Origin: Poecilobothrus nobilitatus
Taxonomy: Eukaryota > Arthropoda > Insecta > Diptera > Dolichopodidae
Direction of reading: 5' to 3'
Assembly: GCA_947095535.1 (NCBI GenBank)
Contig: OX352774.1
Span: forward strand, 263,349,843-263,413,842
Length of the DNA: 64,000 bases
Shown: positions 24,092 through 37,732 of the stretch, one piece after another
Layout of the letters: each line of letters begins with the position of its first letter
How positions within the stretch are numbered: the stretch's first letter is position 1
The notes under the pieces: model-generated
Database searches by the model: none
What the model was told of the DNA's origin: nothing
The model's input: only the letters and a program-made list of their open reading frames with translations
Program-made: the position numbers and the translations under genes

Positions 24092-24100
24092 GTAACTGAC

Positions 24101-27100
24101 TACTTATATAAAGTTAAGTAAAATACAACGTTAAGGTAAATTAGTGGAATTATGTAAATAATAATTTCACCAGCTTTTGTATGAACTGGATCTAGTAACT
24201 ATTCGATAGAGTTCTCAACAATTAAAATTTAATTATTTAATTATTACTTCAATTATGGTCTTAAATTGTCTTTACAGTACAAATAAGTTTTATATACATA
24301 AACAAACACCTTCTAAATAAATATTATCGGATTTTCGGGGTGATTTTTGGACTTTGGCAACTTTAACTATAATTTGCTATATAATAGATTTATAGAGACC
24401 AGGACATTTGGCAAAACTCAGAAAACTAAGTTTTATTTTGACTAAATTCACGTCTAATTTTTATAATGCGGTCTACCACATTGAATTTGAAACTGAATCG
24501 GCAACACTAATTAAGTAAGTGATTACTAAATAATATGATTATATAATATGTAAGTTTCCACCCGGCCGGTTTTTCCTTGTCTCACCACACACAAACAAAA
24601 AAAAGGAATTTGGAATTAAACAACATCTTTCTTCTTTTTTCTCGGAAAATTAAACAAAGAATCACAATTTATGTATGAAATATTTTTTCTTTATATAATG
24701 AATACATCTGAAAATAATTTTTATTTTAAATTATATAAAAAAAAAAAACTCTCATTAAAGTTTTTTTCAACACCTGACTTGAAAATTTAATATTTGTTTC
24801 TTGTTTTTTTTCTTACCTTCTTTCTCTTTCTTAATTTTTCTACTTATGTTTGTTTATTTGTTTATTGTTAGTTTACAGTAAGGCTAAATTTATTTCATTT
24901 CATTTTTTTTTTGTTTTGTTTTTTCATTCCTGTTTTGTTTTTTTTTTGGTTTGTCCTCAGCAGTATATGTTTGCTGTTTATACGTTGTTGTATGTTAATC
25001 ATCACTTAATAGGAGGTCAGTTGGTTGGTTGGTTCGCTTTTCAAAGAACAAAAAAAAAAAACAACCAAAGTTCTTTGTTCATACCTAGATATTTGCCTAC
25101 ATACATATCATCATATAAAATACAATCATCATATAAAAATATGAGTTGTTTCTAATATTCTATAATATCCATACATAATATAATATATTCATTCAAATGC
25201 ATGTGTGTATGCGTGTAGGTGTACTTATAATATTATAAAGTGCCCTTAACATAATAAAAAGTAAAAAATAAAACTTATTTTAAAAAATAAAAAAAGTTTT
25301 TAAACAAAAAAGAAAAATTAAAATAAAATAAAACAGGACTTTATAAGGTCCTTTGTACTGCCTACAGAATGTCCTACCCAAAAACACAAAACAGTAAAAA
25401 TAAAATAACAGAATAAAAAAACTAAACAATAAAGAAAAAATTTTCACCAAAAAGAATAAGCAAAAATTAAACAAACAAAATTTAATTCTAACCAACTTCA
25501 GGGAGAGAATATTTCATTCGAATTGAAGAGCGACAGAGAAAGAAACAAAATCCAAAAACAGAATAGAAACTTTTATTGAAGAGAATAAGAAAATTAACAA
25601 CAGTAAAATATACGTTCGTTGGTACGTAGGTTTTTTATTTTTTTTTTATGTTTATGTATTTGCTCTTGACATTTCTCCAATACTTGAGTTGAATTAAGTT
25701 GAGTAGAGTACAACAAAAGCTCATTTACATCGTGGTGTACAAACAACAAAAAAAAAAAAAAAATGCCTTACTTTTTCTGTTTTTGAAGCTAATGTACATT
25801 TTTATATATGTATACACATACATAAATACATGAATATATGAATAGGTGATTTTCTATAAATTTAGTATCTTAAAAAAAATAAAGTAGATTTATTTGTAGA
25901 TATGAAATTTTATTTTATTTTATTATTTTTTTTTGACTGACTTTTAAAAATAAAAAACCGACCAACTCAAGAAAAAAAAAAAAAGATAAAACCAATTCAA
26001 AATAGAAAATAAAAAATAAATAAAATAATTTATAATGTTACTAAAGATATTTTATTTTGTTATACCGTTATATTTTTCATTTTAAATCTGGTGTAGTTAC
26101 TTGTATATTATATACATACATATTACATACATATATGACTTTTTTGTAATTTTGTAAGTTTCTTATTTAAAAAAAAAAAGAAAAGTATCTATAAATGAAA
26201 ATAATCCTTAAAATAGGCTAGTAGGAATAACAAACTAAAAAAAAAGAAAAATAAAAAAAATTGAACAAAAAAAAAAAAGGAAAAATTAGTAAAAGAAAAT
26301 TACAAGGATATTATTATTACTATTTTTTATTTAAAAAAAAAAAAAAATTATACGAGTATATTACATTAAAATTTATATGGAATGTTGTTTTTTACTAAAA
26401 TAGCGAAATAAAATTTTTCTTTTATATGTTTTTTTTTTGTTTTTTATAAATAAATAATTTGTTAAGTCGGCTTCATATATATATTGTTTTTATTTTATAT
26501 ATTTTTTTTTCATTTTTCTTTTACTTTTTGATATACTTAATAACATTTCAAGGACTTTCAATAAAATTCAAAAATATAAAAAAATTTATAATAAAATAAA
26601 ATATCAAAAGACAAAAGTAGGGTCAAACTTCTGAAAAAAATATTTGGAATGATACAATAGTAATTCGTTTCAATGATCTGTTTCTATAATAGTTAACACT
26701 CTTCTATTTAGCTGGAATTTCGGTTCAATTCTCGATTTTAAAAAGAAAAAACACAAGACTTTAAAAGGTTTAGGGTTACAACGAAAATGTCGAAATACTT
26801 TGCTTGAAGCATTTCATTGCTCTTGAGATTTCTCCAATAGCAATGAACTACAACATATCACCATATCATATAACGTTGTTTTTGTGGCTGTTCATTTTTG
26901 AACTGCACTATCTTGAATTTCACATGTCATCATTTTGTTTCGAACTTGCACGTCATTATTAGTTGTATAAAGTTTTTGTTGTAAAGATGTATTGTCTAAG
27001 TGATAAAATCTAAGAACTTAAGCGAATAAGAGAACTATATGTTATAATCTATAAGAACTTCTGTTTTTTGTTTACTTTTTTCGACTCCAAAATTCGAAAT

Positions 27101-27711
27101 TCTGTTGGTTTAAAATATTTTTTTATAATCTGTTATTCAAGTAAATCAAGTTAGGTCACTTTACGGATGTAAGACCGAAAGAACAGAAAAGAAAAGAAAA
27201 AAAATATAACATGCAAAAAAAACAAAATAAAAACTAAATGTAGAAATGTAAAAACTAAAAAAAAAAAAAAAAAAAAATCAAAATGAACATTATATTAAAG
27301 CTGTATAGTAGAGCCTCAAGTAGTAGATATAAATAAATTTACTTACCATAAATTTATTTTAATACCGTTTTATACCGTTATTTTTGGTTTTATATTTTAT
27401 TTCATTTTCTTGTTTTGTTTTTCGTTTTTATTATTTTCATCAGTAAAATATTTTAAAAATTTGTAAAATATCTACTTTTATAATAATGTTTAGTTATTTG
27501 TGAAATGGATAAATCCATGTATTGTGGATTTAAAGTACGTAATTTGAAACAAGGTATAGCATGTAAAACTAAAGATTTTTAAAGGTGCAAAATTAAAGAC
27601 TAGAATTGAAAAACGTAAAGTTTTTTAAAGGTGCAATTTTTGCATAAAGATAATGAAAACATTTTCGGATTTTGACTACAGTGTAATAATTGACCACAGT
27701 TTGACTATAAA
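24101..27711. other. AT-rich DNA, no gene seen
   Basis: A somewhat GC-richer patch (CACCCGGCCGGTTTTTCC, near 24559) and a TG-rich patch near 25200-25222 stand out. The frames at 24850 and 25280 are Phe/Lys low complexity. Poly-A runs are frequent at 25.7-27.3 kb. Confidence 0.5.
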
Positions 27712-28168
27712 TTCATTGAAAATGTACTATACGTTATTAGTTTCACTCTGTTCGACCATCCGTCCGTCTATTCTAAAAAACTTGTACACGACTCTTAAAA
27801 TATTTAATATAATAGAATAACTTTTTTTTGTAACCCTATTCATTACAAGGTTACAAAAAAAAGTTGTCTTTCAGTCCTACAGCCCTACCTAGTTTGAAAA
27901 TCTCCTATTTTGAAATGTTTATACCACAAGTTCGGCTTAATAATTTTTCAATCTATAGACGTCAAACAACAGGATTTTCCTTCAGCTTTATAAATCATTA
28001 TTAAAATAATACATAAAGGGTTTCCTTGAAAAAAAGTCTTTCTTCATTTTTAAAAATGCTTAGAATATATAACGTCACAATAAATTCTAAACTGTTTTAA
28101 TTCGTTTTGGAGAATATAGGTATGGCTTTTTGGTTTTAGATACTGCCATGGTTTACATTCATTTCATA
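27712..28168 (+). mobile_element. Family A dispersed element, diverged copy
   Basis: Recognised by TTATTAGTTTCACTCTG followed by CCATCCGTCCGTCTATTC, CTTGTACACG, a block with CATTACAAGGTTAC and CTACAGCCCTACCTAG, then TTTTTCAATCTATAGACGTC. The right side ends near ATGGTTTACATTCATTTCAT. The central 'CATAACTCCGG' block is missing, so it is internally deleted. Left terminal bases are degraded. Confidence 0.65.
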
Positions 28169-31100
28169 AAAAATTGAAAATTTTTTTAGTTTGATGATTT
28201 ATTTGGAAAAGCCTAGCCCTGGATTCTTATTTTTTATTATTTAATTCAAATTCAGATAATGAACTCGAATGCTTTACTTAAAGTTGCGGTATTATTGGGT
28301 GTTTTATCTTAATCTCAGAACAGATACAACAAAAATTGAAAAAAATCCGTTCCTTTCATCAATTATTTTATGTGAATTAGTTTATGTTTCTCACTATAAA
28401 ATAATTCGTAGCTCTGTATTTGTAATTCAGTTTACTGAATATGTAACATATCTATCTAAAAATTATATTCTAAGTTTATCCTTCATTCTAAGTCAATTTT
28501 TATAATATATTTCCATATAAACTGAATTTATTGATTTTTTATGGATTTCCAATAAGTGTCAAATTTTAGTTAGTTAAATGTACCTTCTTTTATTGACATA
28601 ATAATGGAATAAACATCATATTTTATTACATAGCATTGCGACTTACAATTTTTAAGGTGAAATTAAAATTATGAAATAACTAAATTACCATACACATACA
28701 CATAATATAATTATACGAAAATTTAAATGACTTCCTTTTATTCTATATTAAAATTCTTTTGTTTTAAAATTACATGCCGTTATGCATTATATAAAAAAAA
28801 TTTTATTTATTAGACAGAAAATATTCATTAAAAATTTTTGTTAGAACTTCAAATTAAAATTTTTTGGACCGAAAGTTTTATTTTCAAAGATAATTAATAT
28901 CAAACAGAGTTTATATTAATTCAAAAAAAAATTTGTTATATTCTCAATCCATTAAGTGCAAAAGAGAGTTACAATTTTATCAGGGGTTTTTATTGCTTTA
29001 CCTATATTATATACTTATCACCTTAAGTCAGATCATTGTATAGCTACCTCTTTTCAATATAAATAAATTCCTTTCTATATGTAATACAAATTTAATAACA
29101 GAAAATGAATAAAGTAAAAATGAGCACACATCAAAAAAAAAAATAAAAAATAATAAAAGCCCCAAATGAATTGAATTGTCCTAAATTTCTCTATGAAACA
29201 ATATATACTAAAATTTAACAAAAATATTTCAAAGATACTGCAACAAAAAAATAAATAGAAAAAAACTGTATTTTTGTTTTTTAAAAAAATTGAATCTAGT
29301 ATCACTTTAAGTCTATATGCACATGAATAATCAAAACCCATTGGATTTTCATCATATGGATATAATAGGTATATATATATACATATATATATATGAATAT
29401 ATTTAAAGTTTTCAGACTATGACAACTTTAAATACAATTTTCAGTTGATAAAATTTATTGAATATGACTATTCTTTTACAAATACTTCACAGACATTTTA
29501 TTTTAAGACCCAAGATTTTAAGCAAAAACAAACGAACAAAATTGAATAAATAAAGAATCATCAATGCAGTTTATGTTTGTTTCTGTTTTGTATTTTCTAA
29601 TATCAAACAAATAAAAAATGTGTTAGGTATTTTTGTCCTATTTACTTATTTCAACATAAATTTTTTTACTCTAATTTTCCATTTTTACGATATAAAAAAT
29701 TAAACACTAAAAAACTCTATTCTAAGATCTTTCTGTTTTCTGTTTTCTTTTTTCTTTCTTTTTTATCTGTTTTTCTGTATTTTCTGAATTTCATTATCTG
29801 AAAATATTTTTCAAAATTCAAAGAGTTCAGTATTTTGATTTATTTTTTTATTCTTCTTGCTCAAAATCAAATTAAATTCTTTACCTAAATTTAACAAAAG
29901 AAAACGAATAGAAAAAACAAAAAATAAAATAAATAAAAGATCTGAATATTTTTCTAAAATGAAAAATTAAAAATACCTACAAATTGGTAACACTTAAAAT
30001 ATTTTTGCTCCGTAACAATAAAATATATGTATTTAAAGAATGAAAATAAGAAAAATTTCCCATATTGTCGTCTTTCTTTATGAGAACGTCTACCATCGTT
30101 TATAATCACCCACCCAATTTTCCTTAAACTTCTTTACCATCCTATATATAAATAGTTCTTCTCTCTTTGCACTTAAAATAAATTACTCTATTTATTTGTA
30201 AATGAAAATCTCATCAATAATCAGAAACAGAGACAAATACTATCAAACAAATAAATATAATTTTTTTTTATTCTTCATGTATATCCTTCACAATATCATT
30301 TCTTGCTTTTTTTTTACTTTTTTTTTTTACTACTAATACATTTATACATAATAATATGTTTGTATTAATATTTCTATATAAATTACAAATAAATATTGTG
30401 ACTATATTCTTATGATTTTCACCAACACATTCCTGCTCAGAAAACGAAAAAAAAAAAAAACAAAATGATGAAAAATAATAGAAAAAAATCAAATTTTTAC
30501 AAGGACTTGAAACAAATACATATAAAGTTATTAAATTTTTGACTATCCATGCACCACGGGCACAAGTGTACACATAGCAATAAAAAAAAAAAGAAAATTT
30601 GTAGTCTAAAGATTCATAAATTGCGATTGAGTAAAAGTAGACTGAAAAATTTCTAACGACGACAACGACAACGATAATAAAATATTTAACGATGATAATG
30701 CCGAGTCGACGCAATCAAAAATATTCAAAAAAAGAAAAATAATGAAATAAATGTAAAAAAAAAATTTCCTTTTTTAAGTACTTATTTTTTGACGTTTCCA
30801 CTGTAAGTATGTATGTATGAACGTTGAATATAAAACTAATACAAGAAATGTATTAGAATTGATGGAATACAAAATATAACATATTTCCAACTAACTTGTG
30901 TTTCTAAATCTAAATAGTAATTCTCTTTTGTTTTAATGTATGAATCGTGCTCCAAAGAAAATTATGATTTTTATTTGCTTTATTCCTTTATGTACTAAAT
31001 ATGAAGAAATATAAATATACATATTTATATTAATGTATTAGTGATTAATGATTAGTGTATTAATTTAATAGTAAACTTTCTTTCACATTTCAGATTTTTC

Positions 31101-34100
31101 TTTTTTTAGAAAAGTTAAAAATGTTCTCAATTTACTCTTACTTTTTTTCAAATTTATGAAATGTATTCTCATTTTTCATTTTATTTTTATTCCTCTCTTC
31201 TTTTTTTGTCTTATTTTATTAGTTATTCTCTATTAAAGTTAGATACTCTCTCTTTCTCTCTGTCCAATTTGAAGAAATTATTACTATATAAAAACATTTA
31301 AAAGAAAATTATATTTTACATTCATAGAAAAATTGAGAAATAAAGAGAAAGAAGGGGAAAAGAGATAAAGAGAGTATAAAATTAAATAATTTATGCTCAT
31401 CGTACAGTTTTAGCTAGGTAACTTTAGTCCTTTTTTTGTTAAGTGTATTGTTATTGCTTTCAATAACTAGATTTTACTTTAAAAAAATATTAAGAATTTT
31501 TGTGTCTTGACCATAGAATTTTGTTTTTAATTGATGTCTGTAGCATTGTGTTAAATAAATAACATGCATGCATTTAAATTTTTGTAATCTATAGAATCAG
31601 CCATTAACTAGCTTGCAAATTAAATAAAAATTTAAATTTAGTTTTAAATATTCTTATATTTATATAAATGTAAATGTGGGTGTATGAATGGATTTAACTT
31701 AATGTATGAATTAGAATAATATGTATGTATGTTTAAATATAAGAGATGTATGTAAAAATTATATTGATTATATCTATATTATTACATAGTTATTATTGAT
31801 ATAGTATATATTTATACAAATTTTAAGAAATAAATAAATAGTATTTTATTTTTTTCTTTTCTTATATTATTTTGATGTATTTTAGTTTTTATTTTAGTTC
31901 CTAGACGATATCATCATAAAAGTTAAGCCATTTATAAACCCCTTAATAAGAACAGAAAAAAAAAAAAGAAAAACAAAACACAAACCCTACAATGAAGAGA
32001 AAACTGAAATCAAAACAAAAGAAAGAAAAGACAAAACCCTGTCAGTGAAATTTTTTATGTTTTTTTATGTTTTTGTTGTTTTTTTTGTTTTTATAAATTT
32101 TTGTGTCAAATAGTCGATGTTGTTTGTATAGATTTTTTTTTATTGTCTTAACTTGATTTTTTTTTTTGTTTTTAAGCAGTTTGAACTTATTGATTATACG
32201 CCAAAACTGAAAAGAAAATTTCTGACTTCCTTTATTACTATTTTATTCGTATTATTATTCTTATTATTTTTATTTTTTGATTATTTCATTATTTGAAAGG
32301 AAATGATTGAAAAATACACCCTATATTGAATATATTATATAAATATGTTTGTGTGTATATTGGCTATAGATAATATATATATATATATAGTATATATAGG
32401 TAAAGAATAGGATGTAATGATTATAATAATGTTGATAGTATGACAGTAGGCTGGGCGAGTGGGTGACGATTTAATCAAAATGAAAATGGGGTTTAATGTG
32501 CATATGTTGAAAAAGAAGAAGTTTTGATAGTAAAAATAATAATAACAATAATAATAATATTAGAAAAGGATATTCCCAAATGATGACACTGATGGTTTTT
32601 ATAACCATTTAACAATTTCCTACCCAATTTATTCAATTCATATTATATTTATATTAGTAACTATTGACTTGATATGTTAGTTAAAAAACTGTTACAAATT
32701 TTATTTTGATTTTTTTTTTCTTCTTGTTTTACGAATTAAGTAAAGTATAAATACAGTGGTAAAAAAAATATTGCAAACATTGTATTTTTTTTTTTCTGTA
32801 ATTATATGTAAAATGAATTTAATCAATTTATTATTTTTTTAAAACATAATTAATATTAAGAGAGGTTAATTTAGTGTATACACATTTAATATTACGGGTG
32901 ATTACAATGGTTATTAACTAACTGAGTACATCTGTGGAAGAAGAATAAATTTTTCCTTTAATCTCCTTTTAATAATTATTGTCTTCTTTGTTTTTTTTTT
33001 TGTTTAAAGATAATTAAAAGCGTCCCAATTCATTATTTGCGCTACCTCTTTAATTGATTGGAATTTTTGAGATTTTCTTTAATAACTTTTAAAAGAAAAA
33101 GTGACCAACCAAAAGATTTCAAATTAATTTATATACATATTTTTTAATGTATTATACTTTTGGTTGGTTATTTTCAAACTTCTGTAGAAGTAAATTGTTG
33201 TTTCTTGTATTAGGGAAAAAACTGATCAAAAGAAAATTTCGAAAAGAAATTCTTAAAAGAAAATTTAGAATCACTTAAAAGAAAATTCTATAAAATTGGA
33301 AATTGGTCAATGTAAATAATTTAACAGTTAGGAATAAATAACTAGTAGTGCATATGCATTTAAGAATTCCAAATTTATTGGAATTTCAATATATACAAAA
33401 GAACACTTCAAGTGTCAAAGTGTCAACAGCCATGTCAAAGTTCCAACAAGAAACTGTCATAATTAATTTTAAAATAAAAACTCTTTACAGAATAAACTTC
33501 AAGGAAAATATGGTACGTGTGAGTAATCTAAGAATTAACTACTTTGATTTTAATTTAACTTTGAATTTGGTTTTGATTTGTATTAATTACTTTACATATT
33601 TGAAATTTTCTTAATAGAAAAAAATCATTAAGTCTATTTTTGGTTTTTCGTATACCAGTGTATGTATTAAAGCATTGCACTATGTATAAAAATAGAGGTA
33701 TAAATTGCACGTATATCATGATTTCTAAAATAATCAATAAATCGAATTTTTAGGATTTATTTTTTCTTTATTGCTTTTTTTGTTTCTTTCTAAATTTAAG
33801 TAAATGAACTGTTGGAATGAACTAAAAAGTCTTTTGCGATTTATTGTTATTACACTTTGTTAAATAAATAAAAAATAATATTATTATAACGATTTTGCAG
33901 CAGTCGCTCAAAAGTAATATAAAATAGCGTGCAAATGTCATAATGATATGTGGTTCAAAGTATAAAAAAAAAGCAGAAAGCTTATAAGAATTTCAAAATA
34001 CATTTCCTATTAAAAAACAAAAATAACTAAAAGAAAAAAATCAAGAAATTGGAAAGAAAAATGAAAATTTATTTTCTTTACTGGTAACTTATAAGATTGT

Positions 34101-34337
34101 TACTTTTTTTTTTTTTTGTAATTTAAAAAAAAACACAAGCTTATGACAGTCAGTTCCGTACAGTTGAGTAGCGCAAAAAAAAACTCTGATTGAATTGAAG
34201 AAAAAAAAAAAAGGAATCTACGAACAAATGAAGTTTTTGTTTCTTTTTTTTTCTTCCTCCCTGCAAAAAGTAATTACTTTTATTAATGGTACTATAGTTA
34301 TTGATTTTATTTTTTTATTTAAAGTTTTAAATCGACT
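28169..34337. other. AT-rich DNA, no gene seen
   Basis: Long A/T tracts, TA microsatellites near 29369-29395 and 32377-32392, and CT/GA-rich patches near 29730-29770 and 31240-31260. Frames at 28269, 29075, 30268 and 33348 lack splice context. The 148-codon minus frame at 30268-30714 is driven by Phe/Tyr/Lys homopolymers and a GTC/GTT run giving poly-Val. Confidence 0.5.
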
Positions 34338-34989
34338 TTTTTAGCACATTTTTCAAAAAAAAATTTTTTTTTTTAGTTTTAGTTTTGTCTTTCCTTCTAA
34401 CTGGTTATAAAACTTCTACACCGTTTAAGATAGAACAATGAAATTGTAACTATGAATAGGATTTTAAAAAAAATTAATGTTGTAGAACAAGAGTTGATGT
34501 ATAGGCATTAAGGAACTGTAGTTCCCAAAAGTTCAAAAAGCCCTATTTATGTTAAACAAAATTATACGAGATTTTGGTTTCTTCATATTTTTCGAATACT
34601 TTTAGATAGAACCTTTATTTTGACCGAAGAAAGATCTTTTCGAATTAGCATAAGATATTATTTTTATAGTTCACACTTATGGGGGTCTAAAATTGAAAAT
34701 TCGCTATTTTTGAACAACTTAGGCCAAATAATCCTGTACAAATTATTTTAAAGTAAAACGCAAATATTGAAATTTTATATCTAAAAAAGTTTTATGTCAA
34801 AAATGTATGTCAAATGGTTTCCTTAAAATTGAACGAAATATCCCTTGATTTTGCACAATTTTTCCTTACATATAAAATTCTAAAAAATTTACAAATTTTG
34901 GTACAAGTTACAATATTCTAAAGGGTTTTTTTTTTTTTCAAAAATGTGCACCTTTAAAAACTTTTTACTTTATATTCTACCTTGTTTAT
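34338..34989 (+). mobile_element. Family A dispersed element, full-length type
   Basis: Starts TTTTTTAGCACATTTTTC and carries CTTCTACACCGTTTAAGATA, 'GTAGAACAAGAGTTGATGTA' and 'AGCCCTATTTATG'. It ends AAAATGTGCACCTTTAAAAA then TATTCTACCTTGTTTA. The GTCY run has decayed to TTTGTCTTTCC. The ends AGCACATTTTT and AAAATGTGCACCT are inverted relative to one another. About 650 bp, non-coding. Confidence 0.75.
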
Positions 34990-35514
34990 TTTCATTTTCA
35001 ACATTTTCAGAAAACAATTTTATTCCATAAGTTAAATTACATATATTACCTTTAAATTTTAATGTTAAATACATTAATAAAGGTATAAAATAAAACAAAG
35101 AAGTTTTTGATTATAAATAAATTTTAAAGGGCCTGTAAAAGATACGAAAAAATATAATATGTAGACTTTCTTTGCTATACCAATAAAATTGATTAAAAAT
35201 TAAGTCGAATTTACTTAGTGTAAAAGGAAAAATGTACATATAGGTAGGTTATATATGAAGGAAGGAAAGTTCTTGATTGTTTAAAACGTCAAATTTATCT
35301 TGATTCTGGTACAAATAATATGTACCAGAACATTTATAATGTTCCACCCTTACTTTCGAAGTTATCCCTCAAAAGTTTTTTTTATAGATTTTTTATATCA
35401 ATAAAAATAATGAAATTTACTCTTAAGCAGTATAGTTGGACGAAGTTTAATACAACTAACAGTTGTCTATTTTCTTTCATTTTGTTTAATTTCAATTAAG
35501 TTTAACTTAACATC
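34990..35514. other. AT-rich DNA, no gene seen
   Basis: Holds the hairpin at 35304-35330 and nothing else recognisable. Confidence 0.55.
35304..35330. repeat. Perfect 10-bp inverted repeat
   Basis: TTCTGGTACA at 35304-35313 and TGTACCAGAA at 35321-35330 flank a 7-nt AATAATA loop. Confidence 0.85.
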
Positions 35515-35690
35515 TTTTGACCAAACAGTATAATAGTACTAAAAGTCATATAATCTACAGTTTGTTCAAAAAAGTGAGGTGGTGTTTAGTGGATTGAAGT
35601 TCCACACAATTATAGAGTACTTACACATGTTTGTTCCACTTTTCTATGAGTGTGTTTCTTCAGTGTCTTTTGATGATTCCCACCTATTCT
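35515..35690 (-). mobile_element. Family C dispersed repeat, copy 1
   Basis: On the minus strand it reads GGGAATCATCAAAAGACACT, then CTAAACACCACCTCACTTTT, AGATTATATGACTTTTAGTA, then CTATTATACTGTTTGG. The same blocks in the same order occur at 37540-37732 and 42478-42690. It is non-coding and its true ends are unknown. Confidence 0.55.
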
Positions 35691-35954
35691 AAGTAAAAAA
35701 CAAATATTTCTTTTTTTTTACATTTTATAGTTACATAATAGTTTAAAGATTTTTGTTGACGTTTTAACCTGTCAAGCACTAAAAATATCTTTATAATTTG
35801 AATCTCATATCTTTTGAAAAGTTACGTGTCAGTTTTAATTGATCGTAAATAAATTTTCTTTTACTTCTCTTATATATGAAATCATAACATCTAAACCAGA
35901 TCCTAATTCAATTTAAAGAATAAGATTAAAAGAACCTCCACATTATTTAATTCA
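35691..35954. other. AT-rich spacer, nothing recognised
   Basis: Short spacer between family C and family B copies, with no coding or repeat signal. Confidence 0.5.
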
Positions 35955-36354
35955 AGAGAAAATATTAACAAGGTTTACGTTTGTGCCACTTTCAACAAAA
36001 TGAGCCAGATATGACAAATAAGTATATAAATTCTCGCTCAGAGTCGAATTCTGAATTGATTAAACCACGTACGTTTGTCTGTCTGTTTGCGCAGTTTCTA
36101 TTCAATCTAAAATTTTATGAAAAGAATTTAAGTGTTATACGAATGAATTCGCAGCTAAATTTGGTTAGTCTAGAATTGTCTAGAAGCTATCATACAACTT
36201 CAAAATTTACATAAATATATTATGATACTTAACTTAAATCAGATATCTAAAATTTTATAAAAGATGATTAAATGTTATGGCAGCATAATCACTTATATTA
36301 GTATGGGCATCCTAGAGATGACACTGTCAACTATACACTTTCTTTCGCTTTAAT
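35955..36354 (+). mobile_element. Family B dispersed element, internally deleted
   Basis: The left part has TTTACGTTTGTGCCACTTTC, CTCAGAGTCGAATTCTGAAT, 'GATTAAACCACGTACG' and a GTCT run. The middle has AGCTATCATACAACTTC and 'AAAGATGATTAAATG'. The right end is GGGCATCCTAGAGATGACAC with TGTCAACT, then CTTTCTTTCGCTTTAA. Order and end match the copies at 37733, 48982 and 54938. The terminal GATGACACTGTCAACT is a near-palindrome just before the 3' end. Non-coding; the overlapping 77-codon frame is accidental. Confidence 0.7.
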
Positions 36355-37539
36355 TAAAAGTAAGTATAAAGGGTAATAACAGGCAATGCATGAATAAATT
36401 TTACTGAATTTTATACAATTTTATATATAAATCAATTTAAGTAAAAATCAGAATATACCACAACAAATTTTTATATCATTTTCAGAAAAATCATAAGCAC
36501 ACAATTAACTAAAAACATTATTTAAAAAAATTTAATTTTAAATTTCAGAAACCAGAATAAAAAGGAACAAAATGTTGTTGGGTAAAAAAAATTCTATAAC
36601 AAGTCTAAAAAAAAATGTAAAAATTCTTATAAAAATTTTTCAGATGAACATTTCGCAATGAATGAAAATGCAATCTTTTAAAAAATGCACACTATAACAT
36701 AACTGTTTTATTAAAGAAAATATTTAAAACATAAATGAAAATATCAAAAAATGTACCGTATGATTTATTAATAAAAAAAAGGACATAAATTTTATAATTT
36801 AATTTCTTTACTTATTTTCATAAATTTGCTATAGTTTTTATTTTTTTTTTCCTATTTATTTTATTTTTTAATAATAATAATTGTTATTAAATGTAATAAA
36901 TTTATTCTCATTACACCTTTAAATTATGTTTTGCATATTTTGTATATGCACAAAAAAAAAAAGAAGAAGATATTAAACGAAATATGAGATACATTTAATA
37001 ATGCAGTAATGTGCAATTAAATTATTACTATATATGCATTTTTGTATACATATATCTATTGCATTATTTCTATAGTAAACGATACTTCTATTATTACTTG
37101 TTAAAAAATATTTTCCTACCCTGTTTTATATTGTAGATGAATAGTTCTCTATATTACCTATAAAATAGGTATGAATCCAAAAAAACTTTATATAGAAACC
37201 TATAGATACAATTATATAAAACAACTCTATAGGAAACCCCATAGTTTTAAATATTTTCGAAATTTCTACCCTATGTAAAAATTATGAATGTAATTAATTT
37301 TAAAAGAAAATTGTAGATAGTCTTTAATTAGGTAATTTTTATTTTTATTTAAAAAAAAAAAACAAAAAAAACGAAAAATAAATTTAATGAAATGAAATTT
37401 TTCTTATAATTGAAAAAAAAAAAAACAAATTTTATGCATATAAATTTTAATAAATGAAATGAATTGTTTAATATTCGACCGTTCAACAATAAATTATTTG
37501 TATTTTTGTAAAAAATCTATTTTAAATTTCATTTATAAT
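36355..37539. other. AT-rich DNA, no gene seen
   Basis: Only A/T tracts and short TA-rich patches are visible. Confidence 0.55.
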
Positions 37540-37732
37540 AATTTTACTACAGGATTGGATTGTCCAACATATTCCTCTATTAACGTATGAGACTTTCAAA
37601 CACGATTCTTCTATTATCTTTATCCTCTATTGAGACTTTAAAATAACTAAACCCCACCTCTCTTTTTGACAAAACAATAATAGGTTATGGGACCTTTAGT
37701 ACTATTTTATTGTTCTGTTTGGGTATTAAAAG
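37540..37732 (+). mobile_element. Family C dispersed repeat, copy 2
   Basis: Shares AACTAAACCCCACCTCTCTT, ACAATAATAGGTTATGGGAC, CTTTAGTACTATTTTATTG and TTCTGTTTGGGTATTAAAA with the other two copies. It abuts a family B element in the opposite orientation. A small internal duplication repeats CCTCTATT..GAGACTTT. Confidence 0.55.

Noticed and set aside
26680..26745. CGGTTCAATTCTCG as tRNA box B
   Set aside because: No D-arm or anticodon arm at the proper distance and no acceptor stem.
30268..30714. 148-codon minus-strand open frame
   Set aside because: Composition is Phe/Tyr/Val/Lys homopolymers from poly-T, poly-A and a GTC/GTT run. No domain, no splice context, and stop-free mainly because of low complexity.
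33348..33614. 88-codon plus frame
   Set aside because: Ordinary AT-rich chance frame. A small local duplication of GTCAAAG-type words explains its mixed look.
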